From contig NZ_VJNO01000011.1 in the NCBI RefSeq assembly GCF_007096885.1, positions 124,001 through 188,000 on the forward strand: DNA of 64,000 bases, in the 5' to 3' direction. Each line of letters opens with the position of its first letter. The first letter of the stretch is position 1. The notes under the pieces are model-generated. The model saw nothing but the letters and a program-made list of their open reading frames with translations, made no database searches and had not been told where the DNA came from. Made by a program: the position numbers and the translations under genes. This stretch comes from Streptomyces sp. 130 (GTDB taxonomy: Bacteria; Actinomycetota; Actinomycetes; Streptomycetales; Streptomycetaceae). Of this stretch, positions 34,280-42,651 are shown piece after piece.

Positions 34280-35218
34280 ATGAGTGACCCTTCCTCCCCC
34301 TTCGGCTTCGAACTCGTGCGGCGTGGTTACGACCGCGGTCAGGTGGATGACCGCATTACCAAGCTCGTCGCCGACCGTGATAGTGCTCTCGCCCGCATCA
34401 CATCGCTGGAAAAGCGCATCGAGGAGCTGCACCTCGAAACGCAGAACGCCCAGGCCCAGGTGAACGACGCGGAGCCGTCGTACGCGGGTCTCGGCGCGCG
34501 TGTGGAGAAGATCCTCCGGCTGGCCGAGGAGGAGGCGAAGGACCTGCGCGAGGAGGCCCGTCGCGCCGCCGAGCAGCACCGCGAGCTCGCCGAGTCCGCC
34601 GCCCAGCAGGTGCGCAACGACGCCGAGACGTTCGCCGCCGAGCGCAAGGCCAAGGCGGAGGACGACGGCGTCCGCATCGTCGACAAGGCCAAGGGTGAGG
34701 CCACCGCGCTGCGCGCCGACGCGCAGAAGGACGCGGCGCAGAAGCGGGAGGAGGCCGACGCCCTCTTCGAGGAGACCCGCGCCAAGGCCGCCCAGGCCGC
34801 CGCGGACTTCGAGACCAACCTCGCCAAGCGCCGCGACCAGTCGGAGCGCGACCTCGCGTCCCGCCAGGCCAAGGCGGAGAAGCGGCTCGCCGAGATCGAG
34901 CACCGCGCCGAGCAGCTGCGGCTGGAGGCCGAGAAGCTGCGCACGGACGCCGAGCGCCGGGCCCGGCAGACGGTGGAGACCGCGCAGCGCCAGTCCGAGG
35001 ACATCGTGGCGGACGCCAACGCGAAGGCCGACCGCATCCGCAGCGAGTCGGAGCGCGAGCTCGCGGCGCTCACCAACCGCCGCGACTCGATCAACGCGCA
35101 GCTGACCAACGTCCGCGAGATGCTGGCGACGCTGACCGGTGCCGCGGTGGCCGCCGCCGGCACCCCCGCCGACGAGGAGCCCGCCTCGCGCGGTGTCCCG
35201 GCCCAGCAGACCCGCTGA
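34280..35218 (+). CDS. filP: FilP, intermediate-filament-like coiled-coil protein
   Basis: A 312-residue protein, MSDPSSPFGFELVRRGYDRGQVDDRITKLVADRD, with a DivIVA-type N-terminal motif and then a rod of coiled coil (about 30-285) and a short non-helical tail ending PAQQTR. Length and order next to scy identify FilP, which forms a cytoskeletal network behind hyphal tips and interacts with Scy and DivIVA. AGGAA lies 6-10 nt before the ATG at 34280; an upstream in-frame ATG at 34121 falls at the end of the scy leader gap and is less likely. It has its own promoter region after scy and a strong terminator behind. Confidence 0.95.
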   Translation: MSDPSSPFGFELVRRGYDRGQVDDRITKLVADRDSALARITSLEKRIEELHLETQNAQAQVNDAEPSYAGLGARVEKILRLAEEEAKDLREEARRAAEQHRELAESAAQQVRNDAETFAAERKAKAEDDGVRIVDKAKGEATALRADAQKDAAQKREEADALFEETRAKAAQAAADFETNLAKRRDQSERDLASRQAKAEKRLAEIEHRAEQLRLEAEKLRTDAERRARQTVETAQRQSEDIVADANAKADRIRSESERELAALTNRRDSINAQLTNVREMLATLTGAAVAAAGTPADEEPASRGVPAQQTR

Positions 35219-35232
35219 TTCCGGCTGCCGTA

Positions 35233-35277
35233 CCCGCGTGCCCGGCCCCGCCCTTGTGGTGGCGCCGGGCACGCGGG
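35233..35277 (+). terminator. Terminator of filP
   Basis: A perfect 14-bp stem cccgcgtgcccggc (35233-35246) / gccgggcacgcggg (35264-35277) with a 17-nt loop, 14 bp past the filP stop and just before the ABC gene. Confidence 0.85.
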
Positions 35278-35294
35278 CGTTCTAGCGTGAACGC

Positions 35295-36281
35295 ATGATC
35301 GAGCTCGATGGCCTCACGAAGAGGTACGGGAACAAGGTCGCCGTCGACCAGTTGTCGTGCGTGATCAAGCCGGGGATGGTGACGGGTTTTCTGGGCCCCA
35401 ACGGGGCGGGCAAGTCCACCACGATGCGGATGATGCTCGATCTCGACAACCCGACCAGCGGTTCCGTGCGGATCGACGGCAAGCACTACCGCGAACTCGA
35501 AGAACCTCTGAAGTACATCGGGGCGCTCCTGGACGCCAAGGCGATGCACGGCGGGCGCAGCGCGTACCACAATCTGCTCTGCCTGGCGCAGAGCAACCGC
35601 ATCCCCGAACAGCGGGTGGCGGAGGTGCTGGAGACCGTGGGCCTGACCGCGGTGGCGAGGAAGAAGTCCAAGGGTTTCTCGCTCGGCATGGGCCAGCGCC
35701 TGGGCATCGCGTCGGCGCTGCTCGGCGACCCGCGGATTCTGATGTTCGACGAGCCGGTCAACGGCCTCGACCCCGAGGGCATCCACTGGATCCGGAACCT
35801 GATGAAGACGCTCGCCGCGCAGGGCCGGACGATCTTCGTCTCCTCGCACCTGATGAGCGAGATGGCCCTCACCGCCGACCACCTCATCGTGATCGGCCAG
35901 GGCAGGCTCCTCGCGGACACGTCGATGGCCGACTTCATCCAGGAGAACTCGCGCAGTTACGTACGGCTGCGCTCCCCGCAGCCGGAGCGGCTGCGCGACG
36001 TGCTGCACCAGGAGGGTGTCGTCGCCGTGGAGGCGGACGGCGGCACGCTGGAGGTGGACGGCGCCACCACCGAGGACCTGGGTGAGCTGGCCGCCCGGCA
36101 CGGCATCACGCTGCACGAGCTGAGCGCCCAACGGGCGTCGCTGGAGGAGGCGTTCATGCAGATGACGGCGGGCGCGGTCGAGTACCACGCGCACTCGGAG
36201 CCGGGCGGCGGGGCGCCGCCCGGGGGCGCGCGGTGGGGCGAGGGCTGGGTCCAGCGGCCCGGCGGCGGAGAGGGGGCGTGA
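35295..36281 (+). CDS. ABC transporter ATP-binding protein (pair 1)
   Basis: A 328-residue ABC ATPase of the ABC-2/DrrA type. Walker A is GPNGAGKST (from about 34), the signature is the unusual SLGMGQR in place of LSGGQ, Walker B is LMFDEPVNGLDPEG, and the H-loop is SSHLMSEM. A C-terminal DUF4162-like region and a Gly/Pro-rich tail follow. It probably exports or redistributes a lipid or peptide with the permease encoded next. A TAGCGT -10-like box ends 6 bp before the ATG and no Shine-Dalgarno is present, so the mRNA is probably leaderless. Its stop overlaps the start of the permease gene. Confidence 0.9.
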   Translation: MIELDGLTKRYGNKVAVDQLSCVIKPGMVTGFLGPNGAGKSTTMRMMLDLDNPTSGSVRIDGKHYRELEEPLKYIGALLDAKAMHGGRSAYHNLLCLAQSNRIPEQRVAEVLETVGLTAVARKKSKGFSLGMGQRLGIASALLGDPRILMFDEPVNGLDPEGIHWIRNLMKTLAAQGRTIFVSSHLMSEMALTADHLIVIGQGRLLADTSMADFIQENSRSYVRLRSPQPERLRDVLHQEGVVAVEADGGTLEVDGATTEDLGELAARHGITLHELSAQRASLEEAFMQMTAGAVEYHAHSEPGGGAPPGGARWGEGWVQRPGGGEGA

Positions 36282-37063
36282 CGATGGCCTCGGTGCCCGC
36301 GGTCCTGACCTCCGAATGGACCAAGATCCGCACGGTCTCCTCCACCACCTGGACGCTGATCTCGGCGTTCCTGGTCACCGTGGCGATGGGCGCGGCTCTG
36401 TGCGCGCTGATGAACGCGCAGTTCGACGACCTCAAGCCGGAGGAGCGGATCACCTTCGACCCGACGTTCGTCAGCTTCTCCGGGATGATCCTCGGCCAGC
36501 TGGCGATGGTGGTGTTCGGGGTGCTCGTCGTCGGTACGGAGTACAGCTCGGGCATGATCCGCACCTCACTGGCGGCGGTGCCGCAGCGGGCCACGTTCCT
36601 GTTCAGCAAGATGCTGGTGGCCGGGGTCCTCGCGCTGGTGGTGGGCCTGGTCACCAGCTTCGCCACGTTCTTCCTGGGCCAGGCGCTGCTGGGCGGCCAC
36701 GGTACGGACATCGGCGCGGACAACGTGCTGCGCGCGGTCGTCGGCGGCGGCCTCTACATGGGGCTGATCGCGCTGTTCTCCATGGGGGTGGCGGCGATGC
36801 TGCGCAGCTCCATGCTGTCGCTGGGCATCCTGATGCCGTTCTTCTTCCTGGTCTCGCAGATCCTGTCGGCGGTGCCGGGCGCCCAGAAGGTCGCCCGGTA
36901 CTTCCCGGACCAGGCGGGCTCCAAGATCATGCAGGTGGTGCCGGACGCGATGAACAGCGATCCGGCGCCCTACGGGCCGTGGGCCGGGCTGCTGATCATG
37001 GTGGGCTGGGTGGCGGCGGCGGTGCTCGGCGGATTCCTCGTACTGAAGAAGCGGGACGCCTGA
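36278..37063 (+). CDS. ABC-2 type permease (pair 1)
   Basis: A 261-residue membrane protein with six hydrophobic segments. It opens with the LTSEWTKIRTVSSTTWTLI motif typical of ABC-2 permeases of this streptomycete group and ends in a helix followed by LKKRDA. Coupling to the upstream ATPase is tight: the GTG at 36278 lies in the overlapping GTGA, with GGAGAGGGGG just before it. An ATG at 36284 is the alternative start. The substrate is unknown. The second pair downstream has the same architecture. Confidence 0.88.
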   Translation: MTMASVPAVLTSEWTKIRTVSSTTWTLISAFLVTVAMGAALCALMNAQFDDLKPEERITFDPTFVSFSGMILGQLAMVVFGVLVVGTEYSSGMIRTSLAAVPQRATFLFSKMLVAGVLALVVGLVTSFATFFLGQALLGGHGTDIGADNVLRAVVGGGLYMGLIALFSMGVAAMLRSSMLSLGILMPFFFLVSQILSAVPGAQKVARYFPDQAGSKIMQVVPDAMNSDPAPYGPWAGLLIMVGWVAAAVLGGFLVLKKRDA

Positions 37064-37209
37064 CCCTGCGGAAGGGCCGGCCCGCGACTCACCCCTCGTA
37101 ACGGCTTGGGCGGAACCGTCAAGGCGTGGATATCCTCCTAACTCTTACGGGGGCGTACGGCCGACCGGCGTGTGCCCCGACGACAGATAAGTCGATGGGG
37201 CTGGAGAGC

Positions 37210-38400
37210 ATGATCGAGGCAGTCGGCCTGACCAAGCGCTATGGCGCTAAGACGGCCGTGTACAACCTTTCCTTCCAGGTGCGGCCGGGTGCCGTCACCG
37301 GGTTCCTCGGTCCCAACGGGTCCGGCAAGTCGACCACCATGCGCATGATCCTCGGCCTGGACCGGCCGACGGCCGGCCGGGTCACCATCGGCGGCCACGA
37401 GTTCCGCGGCCTGCCGAACGCGCCCCGCCAGGTGGGCGCCCTGCTCGACGCCAAGGCGGTGCACGGCGGGCGCAGCGCCCGCAACCACCTGCTCTCGCTC
37501 GCCCAGCTGGCCGGCATTCCGGAGGCCCGGGTGGACGAGGTGCTGGGCGTCGTCGGCCTCCAGGACGTGGCCCGCAAACGGTCCAAGGGGTTCTCGCTGG
37601 GCATGGGGCAGCGGCTGGGCATCGCGGCGGCGCTGCTCGGCGACCCGCAGGTGCTGCTGTTCGACGAGCCGGTCAACGGCCTCGACCCGGAGGGCATCCT
37701 CTGGGTCCGCAATCTGATGAAGATGCTGGCGTCCGAGGGCCGCACGGTCTTCGTCTCCTCGCACCTGATGAGCGAGATGGCCCTCACCGCCGACCACCTC
37801 ATCGTGATCGGGCGCGGCCAGCTGATGGCCGACATGAGCGTCAAGGACTTCATCTCGGCCAACTCGGCCGACTTCGCCCGGGTCCGCGTCCCGGACGGGA
37901 CGCCGGAGCCGCGGGAGAAGCTGACGGCCACGCTGACCGAGGCGGGCGGCCAGGTGCTGTCCGAGCCGGACGGCGCCCTGCGGGTCACCGGCCTGGCACT
38001 GCCCCGGATCAGCGACCTGGCCCATGAGTCGGACGTCCGGCTGTGGGAGCTCTCGCCGCACCAGGCGTCGCTGGAGGAGGCGTACATGCGGATGACGCAG
38101 GGCGCCGTGGACTACCGCTCGACGGTCGACCAGCGGGCCCACCTCCAGCAGCAGCCCCCGCATCCCGGCTACGGGCAGCAGCCGGGGTACGCCCCGCAGC
38201 AGCCCGTGCCGGACGTGCCGCAGCAGGGCTGGTACGCCCCGCCGCCGCCCGGACAGAACCCGTACGCGGCCGGCGCACCGGCCCAGGCGCCCGCGCCCGC
38301 CGCGCCCGCGCCCGCTCCCGCCCCGACGCCGCCCGCCGAGGCACCCGCCCCCGCCCCCGCAGACCTGACCAAGCGCGAGACCAGCGAGGACCCCCGATGA
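37210..38400 (+). CDS. ABC transporter ATP-binding protein (pair 2)
   Basis: A 396-residue paralogue of the pair-1 ATPase: Walker A GPNGSGKST, signature SLGMGQR, Walker B LLFDEPVNGLDPEG, H-loop SSHLMSEM. It differs by a long low-complexity C-terminal tail (about 315-396) rich in Gln, Pro, Tyr and Ala, probably cytosolic and disordered. The start MIEAVGL at 37210 has GGAGAG close by; in-frame ATG 37195 is possible. It overlaps the permease start by four bases (ATGA). A local duplication of an ATPase-permease pair explains the two neighbouring systems. Confidence 0.9.
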   Translation: MIEAVGLTKRYGAKTAVYNLSFQVRPGAVTGFLGPNGSGKSTTMRMILGLDRPTAGRVTIGGHEFRGLPNAPRQVGALLDAKAVHGGRSARNHLLSLAQLAGIPEARVDEVLGVVGLQDVARKRSKGFSLGMGQRLGIAAALLGDPQVLLFDEPVNGLDPEGILWVRNLMKMLASEGRTVFVSSHLMSEMALTADHLIVIGRGQLMADMSVKDFISANSADFARVRVPDGTPEPREKLTATLTEAGGQVLSEPDGALRVTGLALPRISDLAHESDVRLWELSPHQASLEEAYMRMTQGAVDYRSTVDQRAHLQQQPPHPGYGQQPGYAPQQPVPDVPQQGWYAPPPPGQNPYAAGAPAQAPAPAAPAPAPAPTPPAEAPAPAPADLTKRETSEDPR

Positions 38401-39260
38401 CCACGCCGCCGGCGCCGCAGGCGCCGTACCAGCAGCCCGCGCCGCAGCAGGCGTACCAGCAGCCGCAGGGGTACGTCTCGCCGATCCCCGTGCGCCGCGC
38501 GACGCTCGGGGACGCCATCGCCTCGGAGTGGACCAAGATCCGGTCCGTGCGCTCGACCATGTGGACCCTCGGGATCATGACCGCGCTGTTGCTGGTCATC
38601 GGGGTGCTGGCGGCCGTCGCCGTCTCCGCGTCCGACTCGGACATGGGCGACACCCCGGTCCTGAGCCTCGGCTTCTTCGGGGTGCTGCTCGGCACGATCT
38701 GTGTGATCACGCTCGGCGTGATGACGATCGCCTCGGAGTACGGCACCGGCATGATCCGTACGACGCTGACGGCCTGCCCGAGCCGGGGCCGGGTGCTCGG
38801 CGCCAAGGCACTCGTCTTCTTCCTGCTCACCTTCGTCCTCACCACGGTGATGACCTCGGTGGTCGCCCTGATCCAGTCGTCGATGCTGGACGCGGCGTCG
38901 CCGAGCGGCGAGGAGTGGCTGCGCGCCACGGTCGGCGTCGCGCTCTACGTGGCGACGCTGGGGCTGCTGGCGCTCGCGGTCGGCGCGCTGATCCGGCACT
39001 CGGCCGGGGCGATCACGCTGATGATCGGCGTGGTGCTGCTGCCGCTCGTGCTGGCCATCTTCATGTTCGCGTCGTCGCTGGCGACGCTCCAGGAGAAGCT
39101 GCTGGAGTACTCGATCCCCAACCAGCTGAGCGTCTTCTACGACAACTCGGTCACCTCGTCCGGCGGCCCGACCGGCTGGCAGCCGCTGTGGCTCCTCCTC
39201 GGCGTGACGGCGGTCGCCATGGGCGGGGCCTACCTGTCGATGAACCGGCGCGACGTCTGA
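38397..39260 (+). CDS. ABC-2 type permease (pair 2)
   Basis: A 287-residue permease. A Gln/Pro/Tyr-rich N-terminal tail (1-30, similar in composition to the C-terminal tail of its ATPase) precedes the SEWTKIRSVRSTMWTL motif and six hydrophobic segments, with EYGTGMIRTTLTACPSR in the first cytosolic loop region and a C-terminal LSMNRRDV. The matching low-complexity tails on ATPase and permease suggest they interact or share localisation. The ATG overlaps the ATPase stop. The substrate is unknown. Confidence 0.88.
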   Translation: MTTPPAPQAPYQQPAPQQAYQQPQGYVSPIPVRRATLGDAIASEWTKIRSVRSTMWTLGIMTALLLVIGVLAAVAVSASDSDMGDTPVLSLGFFGVLLGTICVITLGVMTIASEYGTGMIRTTLTACPSRGRVLGAKALVFFLLTFVLTTVMTSVVALIQSSMLDAASPSGEEWLRATVGVALYVATLGLLALAVGALIRHSAGAITLMIGVVLLPLVLAIFMFASSLATLQEKLLEYSIPNQLSVFYDNSVTSSGGPTGWQPLWLLLGVTAVAMGGAYLSMNRRDV

Positions 39261-39272
39261 GGCGGGGCCGGC

Positions 39273-39602
39273 TCAGTAGCGCGGCGCGTTCCGGGACCGC
39301 TGCACCTTGGTGGTGCGGCGGTCCTTCGCGTTCCAGCAGGCCTTGTGCCAGTGCCTGCGGTCGTCGACCCCGCCGTACTCGGACCAGGCCACCAGATGCG
39401 GCACGCCGGACGGGATCTCCTGGTCGCAGCCGGGGCAGCGGTAGCGCTTGCCGGCCGCGCTCGCGCCGCTGACCGGGCGCACCGACCACTCCTCGCCCTG
39501 CCACTCCTCCGTACGCCCTCCCCCGCCGTACCGGTCGCCCGACTCGCTCGCGCTGTCGTTGCGGCTCTCGCCGCCTCGGGGGCGGTTGCGGCGCGGGGAC
39601 AC
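39273..39602 (-). CDS. Small Cys/His-rich conserved actinobacterial protein
   Basis: A 109-residue basic protein. The polar, disordered N-terminal half is followed by a likely zinc-binding module: YRCPGCDQEI ... HLVAW ... RRHWHKACWN. Four Cys/His ligands are plausible in CxxC and HxxxC spacing, with another His nearby. It resembles a conserved streptomycete family often labelled ATP/GTP-binding protein, but no nucleotide motif is visible, so I reject that label. The GTG start at 39602 is preceded by GAGGTG. It lies convergent to the ABC permease with only 12 bp between. Confidence 0.78.
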   Translation of the reverse strand: MSPRRNRPRGGESRNDSASESGDRYGGGGRTEEWQGEEWSVRPVSGASAAGKRYRCPGCDQEIPSGVPHLVAWSEYGGVDDRRHWHKACWNAKDRRTTKVQRSRNAPRY

Positions 39603-39707
39603 GTTTCACCTCTTGGGACGGGGCGGGCGGGACCCGTCCAGGGTAGGGCCATTCGGGCGGGGTACCCGACTCCCGGGCCTCGCGGCGCGAGGGGTTACCG
39701 GAAAATC

Positions 39708-39758
39708 GCAACAACTACGCGCCGGACCGTGCCTTTGGCACGTGTCAGACGTTGTTGC
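39708..39758. promoter_or_regulatory. Nested inverted repeats in the LLM oxidoreductase promoter
   Basis: Outer arms gcaacaac (39708-39715) / gttgttgc (39751-39758) enclose an inner perfect hairpin cgtgcc-ttt-ggcacg (39728-39742). The set lies 42-93 bp before the LLM gene. It could be an operator pair or a leader structure. The function is uncertain. Confidence 0.4.
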
Positions 39759-39800
39759 CAGTAGGGGAGAGCCGCGTCGGCCGCAAGGAGGCAATTGGCG

Positions 39801-40841
39801 ATGCGTGTCGGAACGTTCGTACTGGCGGCCCAGTTTCCGGGCCAGGGGCCGGGGGAAGCGCTGCACCGCGCCATCCGGTCCGCCGAGGTCGCCGAGGAGT
39901 CCGGGCTCGACTCGGTCTGGCTGGCCGAACACCACTTCGTGCCGTACGGGGTGTGCCCGTCGGCCGTCACCCTGGCCGCGCAGCTGCTCGGCCGGACCCG
40001 TCGCATCCGCGTCGGCACGGCGGTGAGCGTGCTGCCGACGCAGCACCCGGTGGCGCTCGGCGAGCAGGCCGCGCTGCTCCATCTGACGAGCGGCGGCCGG
40101 TTCAGCCTCGGCGTCGGCCGCGGCGGGCCGTGGGTGGACCTGGAGGTGTTCGGCGGCGGCCTGGAGGCGTACGAGAAGGGGTTCCCGGAGTCCCTGGGGC
40201 TTCTGCTCGACTGGCTGCGCGAGCCGCGCGTGGCGGGCCGGGGCGAGCGGTACGGCTTCCGCGAGGTGGCGGTCGTCCCCCGGGCCGACGAGCTGATCGG
40301 CGCGGACGGCACGGCGGGGTCCGGCCCCGAGGTGATCGTCGCGTGCACCTCGCGCAGGACCGTGGAGCTCGCCGCCGACCGGGGCCTGCCGATGCTGCTC
40401 GGCATGCACTGCGGGGACGAGGAGAAGGCGGAGATGGTGGCGCTCTGGCGGTCCCGCGCGCTGGCGGCCGGCCATGCGCCGGAGAGGGTGCGCGGGGCGG
40501 GGCACGTGTCGGCCGGGGTGGCCCAGATCGCCGACCGCACCGAGGACGCCGTCGAGACGCTGGTGAAGGCGATGCCGGGCTGGCTGCGCCAGGGGCTGGA
40601 CGCGCATGTGACGGTGGACGGCCGGCACCGCGTGATGCGGGACCCCGTCGGGTACGCGGAGCTGCTGTGCGGCCTTCATCCCGTGGGCACGCCGGAGCTC
40701 GCGGCCGAGCGCCTGGCGGTCACCGCCGAGCGCACGGGCATCACCCGCTTCGCGCTCCTGGTGGAAGGTTCCGGGGATCTCGTCGCCACGGAGGAGAACG
40801 TAGCGCGGCTCGGCACGGAGGTACGGCCACTCCTCGGATGA
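39801..40841 (+). CDS. LLM-class flavin-dependent oxidoreductase
   Basis: A 346-residue luciferase-like TIM-barrel protein (MRVGTFVLAAQFPGQGPGEALHRAIRSAEVAEESGLDSVWLAEHHF). The ITLAAQLLGRTRRIRVGTAVSVLPTQHPVALGEQAALL-type stretch and the GRFSLGVGRGGPWVDLEVFG motif are typical of FMN or F420-using LLM enzymes. Substrate and flavin choice (FMN versus F420) cannot be read from the sequence. The start ATG at 39801 has AAGGAGG 9 nt upstream; an earlier TTG is less well placed. It is monocistronic, with an inverted-repeat-rich promoter. Confidence 0.87.
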   Translation: MRVGTFVLAAQFPGQGPGEALHRAIRSAEVAEESGLDSVWLAEHHFVPYGVCPSAVTLAAQLLGRTRRIRVGTAVSVLPTQHPVALGEQAALLHLTSGGRFSLGVGRGGPWVDLEVFGGGLEAYEKGFPESLGLLLDWLREPRVAGRGERYGFREVAVVPRADELIGADGTAGSGPEVIVACTSRRTVELAADRGLPMLLGMHCGDEEKAEMVALWRSRALAAGHAPERVRGAGHVSAGVAQIADRTEDAVETLVKAMPGWLRQGLDAHVTVDGRHRVMRDPVGYAELLCGLHPVGTPELAAERLAVTAERTGITRFALLVEGSGDLVATEENVARLGTEVRPLLG

Positions 40842-40940
40842 CCCCCGCGCACGGACGGAAGGGTGTATGGCGGTGTGCGTACGGAGCCGCCGCCCCGGAC
40901 CAGTTGCACCTCCCGCGGCCCGGAACGGCGACGGAAGCGT

Positions 40941-41333
40941 TCAGCAGTCCCGTAGTTCGGGCGACTGGTTGAGCAACTGGCCCCTCACCGAGGTGAACTT
41001 GGCCAGTCGGTCGTCGACCGAGGCGTCCAGCGGGAACACCGCGACGCGGTGGCAGTTCTGGAATGCGAGACGCACCCCGAAGTGCCGCTGCAGCGCTCCG
41101 CGTATTGCATCACTCGCGAGCGCACGCAGCAGCTGACCACGTGCCTGCTCGTTGGGCGGCGGCGTCTGGTTGTCGGCGAATTCCCCGCCGTCGACCTTCA
41201 GCTGAGCCACCAACGAGCTGATCATCTCCCATGCGTAGGGCAGGGAGGTCCGGACGCAGTCGACGAAGTCGGCTTCGTCGACCTCGCCTCGCTCGGCCTG
41301 TTCCAACAGAGCCGGTGAGACGTCGAGCGACAT
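40941..41333 (-). CDS. SCO5389 family protein
   Basis: A 130-residue soluble protein, MSLDVSPALLEQAERGEVDEADFVDCVRTSLPYAWEMISSLVAQL, with strong GAGGAG 6-11 nt before the ATG. Position beside nucS and the sequence identify it as the streptomycete-conserved SCO5389 family. No catalytic motif is visible; two Cys residues (VDCVRTS, FQNCHR) and a C-terminal Cys are present. It is thought to be a developmentally conserved actinomycete protein, but the role is unknown. It converges on the LLM gene and is divergent from nucS. Confidence 0.85.
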   Translation of the reverse strand: MSLDVSPALLEQAERGEVDEADFVDCVRTSLPYAWEMISSLVAQLKVDGGEFADNQTPPPNEQARGQLLRALASDAIRGALQRHFGVRLAFQNCHRVAVFPLDASVDDRLAKFTSVRGQLLNQSPELRDC

Positions 41334-41599
41334 GGGTTCTCCTCTCGCGGCCCCGGCGGATTACCGGAGCCTTACGGGCAGGGAAGAAGGCCGACGACGA
41401 CGCAGCGTGCACGCGCGGCGACCTCCCGCTTCCACGGTAAGGGCGCAGTCCGGGCCGCACCAGGAGATTGGGAACACAACCGGCCAATAACGAAGGGGTT
41501 CAAAGAGGGGCAAGACAGAAAGCGCCAACTCCGGAAGGGGTGAGAGCGGCCGACCGGTGAATCGCGCCGGGCCCTCGTTGTCGAGTAGCGTTGCCGACC

Positions 41600-42271
41600 A
41601 TGCGTCTCGTCATCGCCCGCTGCTCCGTGGATTACGCGGGCCGGCTCACCGCCCACCTGCCCTCCGCTCCCCGCCTCATCCTGGTCAAGGCGGACGGGAG
41701 CGTGTCGATTCACGCCGACGACAGGGCGTACAAACCGCTCAACTGGATGTCGCCGCCGTGCACCCTGAAGGAGGGCAGCGGCGACGACGAGGGCACCTGG
41801 ACCGTGGTGAACAAGGCGGGCGAAAAACTGATCATCACGATGGAGGAAATCCTCCATGACTCGAGCCATGAACTGGGCGTCGATCCGGGGCTGATCAAGG
41901 ACGGCGTCGAGGCGCACCTCCAAGAACTGCTCGCCGACCGCATCGAGACCCTGGGCGAGGGCTACACGCTGATCCGCCGCGAGTACTTCACGGCCATCGG
42001 CCCGGTCGACATCCTGTGCCGCGACGCGGACGGGCAGACGGTGGCCGTCGAGCTGAAGCGGCGCGGCGACATCGACGGCGTCGAGCAGCTGACGCGTTAC
42101 CTGGAACTGCTCAACCGCGACCCGCATCTGGCCCCGGTCAAGGGCATCTTCGCCGCCCAGGAGATCAAGCCGCAGGCCAGGGTCCTGGCCACGGACCGGG
42201 GCATCGGCTGCGTGGTCCTGGACTACGACGCGCTGCGCGGCATCGAGGACGACAAACTGCGCCTGTTCTGA
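41600..42271 (+). CDS. nucS: Mismatch-specific endonuclease NucS (EndoMS)
   Basis: A 223-residue protein of the archaeal/actinobacterial EndoMS family. The N-terminal DNA-binding half starts [38 protein letters not shown]. The C-terminal RecB-like nuclease carries the PD-(D/E)xK motif: Asp in GPVDILCRD and Glu-x-Lys in AVELKRRG. It cleaves both strands at mismatches and replaces MutS/MutL in actinobacteria, with the sliding clamp as partner; the C-terminus DKLRLF resembles a clamp-binding tail. A TAGCGT -10-like box ends 9 bp before the ATG and no Shine-Dalgarno exists, so it is probably leaderless. A repeat-rich terminator region follows. Confidence 0.94.
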   Translation: MRLVIARCSVDYAGRLTAHLPSAPRLILVKADGSVSIHADDRAYKPLNWMSPPCTLKEGSGDDEGTWTVVNKAGEKLIITMEEILHDSSHELGVDPGLIKDGVEAHLQELLADRIETLGEGYTLIRREYFTAIGPVDILCRDADGQTVAVELKRRGDIDGVEQLTRYLELLNRDPHLAPVKGIFAAQEIKPQARVLATDRGIGCVVLDYDALRGIEDDKLRLF

Positions 42272-42651
42272 ACCGACCCCCACAAGCCGGTCCGGCCCTT
42301 TCAAGCCCGTCCAGCCCCATCAAGCCGGTCCGGCGCTTGAGGACGGAACCCTGGCGCCGGACGGGCCCGACACCCCCGTGATGCCCGCGGCCCGTCGGCC
42401 CTATCAAGCCCGTCCGGCGATTGAGGACGGAATCCTGGCGCCGAACGGACCCGAGGCCCCCGTGATGCCTGCGGCCCGTCGGCCCCATGAAGCCCGCCCG
42501 GCCCCCTAAGCCCGTCCGGCGATTGAGGACGGAACCCTCGGGCCGAACGGGCCCGACACCCCCGTGATGCCCGCGGCCCGTCGGCCCTTTCAAGCCCGTC
42601 CGGCGATTGAGGACGGAACCCTGGCGCCGGGGGCCGGCGCCCTCGCGGGGG
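42272..42651. repeat. 84-bp tandem repeats between convergent genes
   Basis: Four copies of a unit built around cggcgattgaggacgga (ttgaggacgg at 42337, 42421, 42523 and 42607), with spacing 84, 102 and 84 bp; the third unit carries an 18-bp insertion. Each unit can fold ccgtcc-N9-ggacgg into a hairpin. The gattgaggac motif is a common streptomycete intergenic element. It occupies the whole gap between nucS and the opposite gene and probably acts as a tandem bidirectional terminator. No gene is seen here. Confidence 0.8.

Noticed and set aside
42272..42651. CRISPR-like repeat array
   Set aside because: Units are 84-102 bp, repeated along their whole length without unique spacers, and no cas gene is present; they fit an intergenic hairpin repeat.
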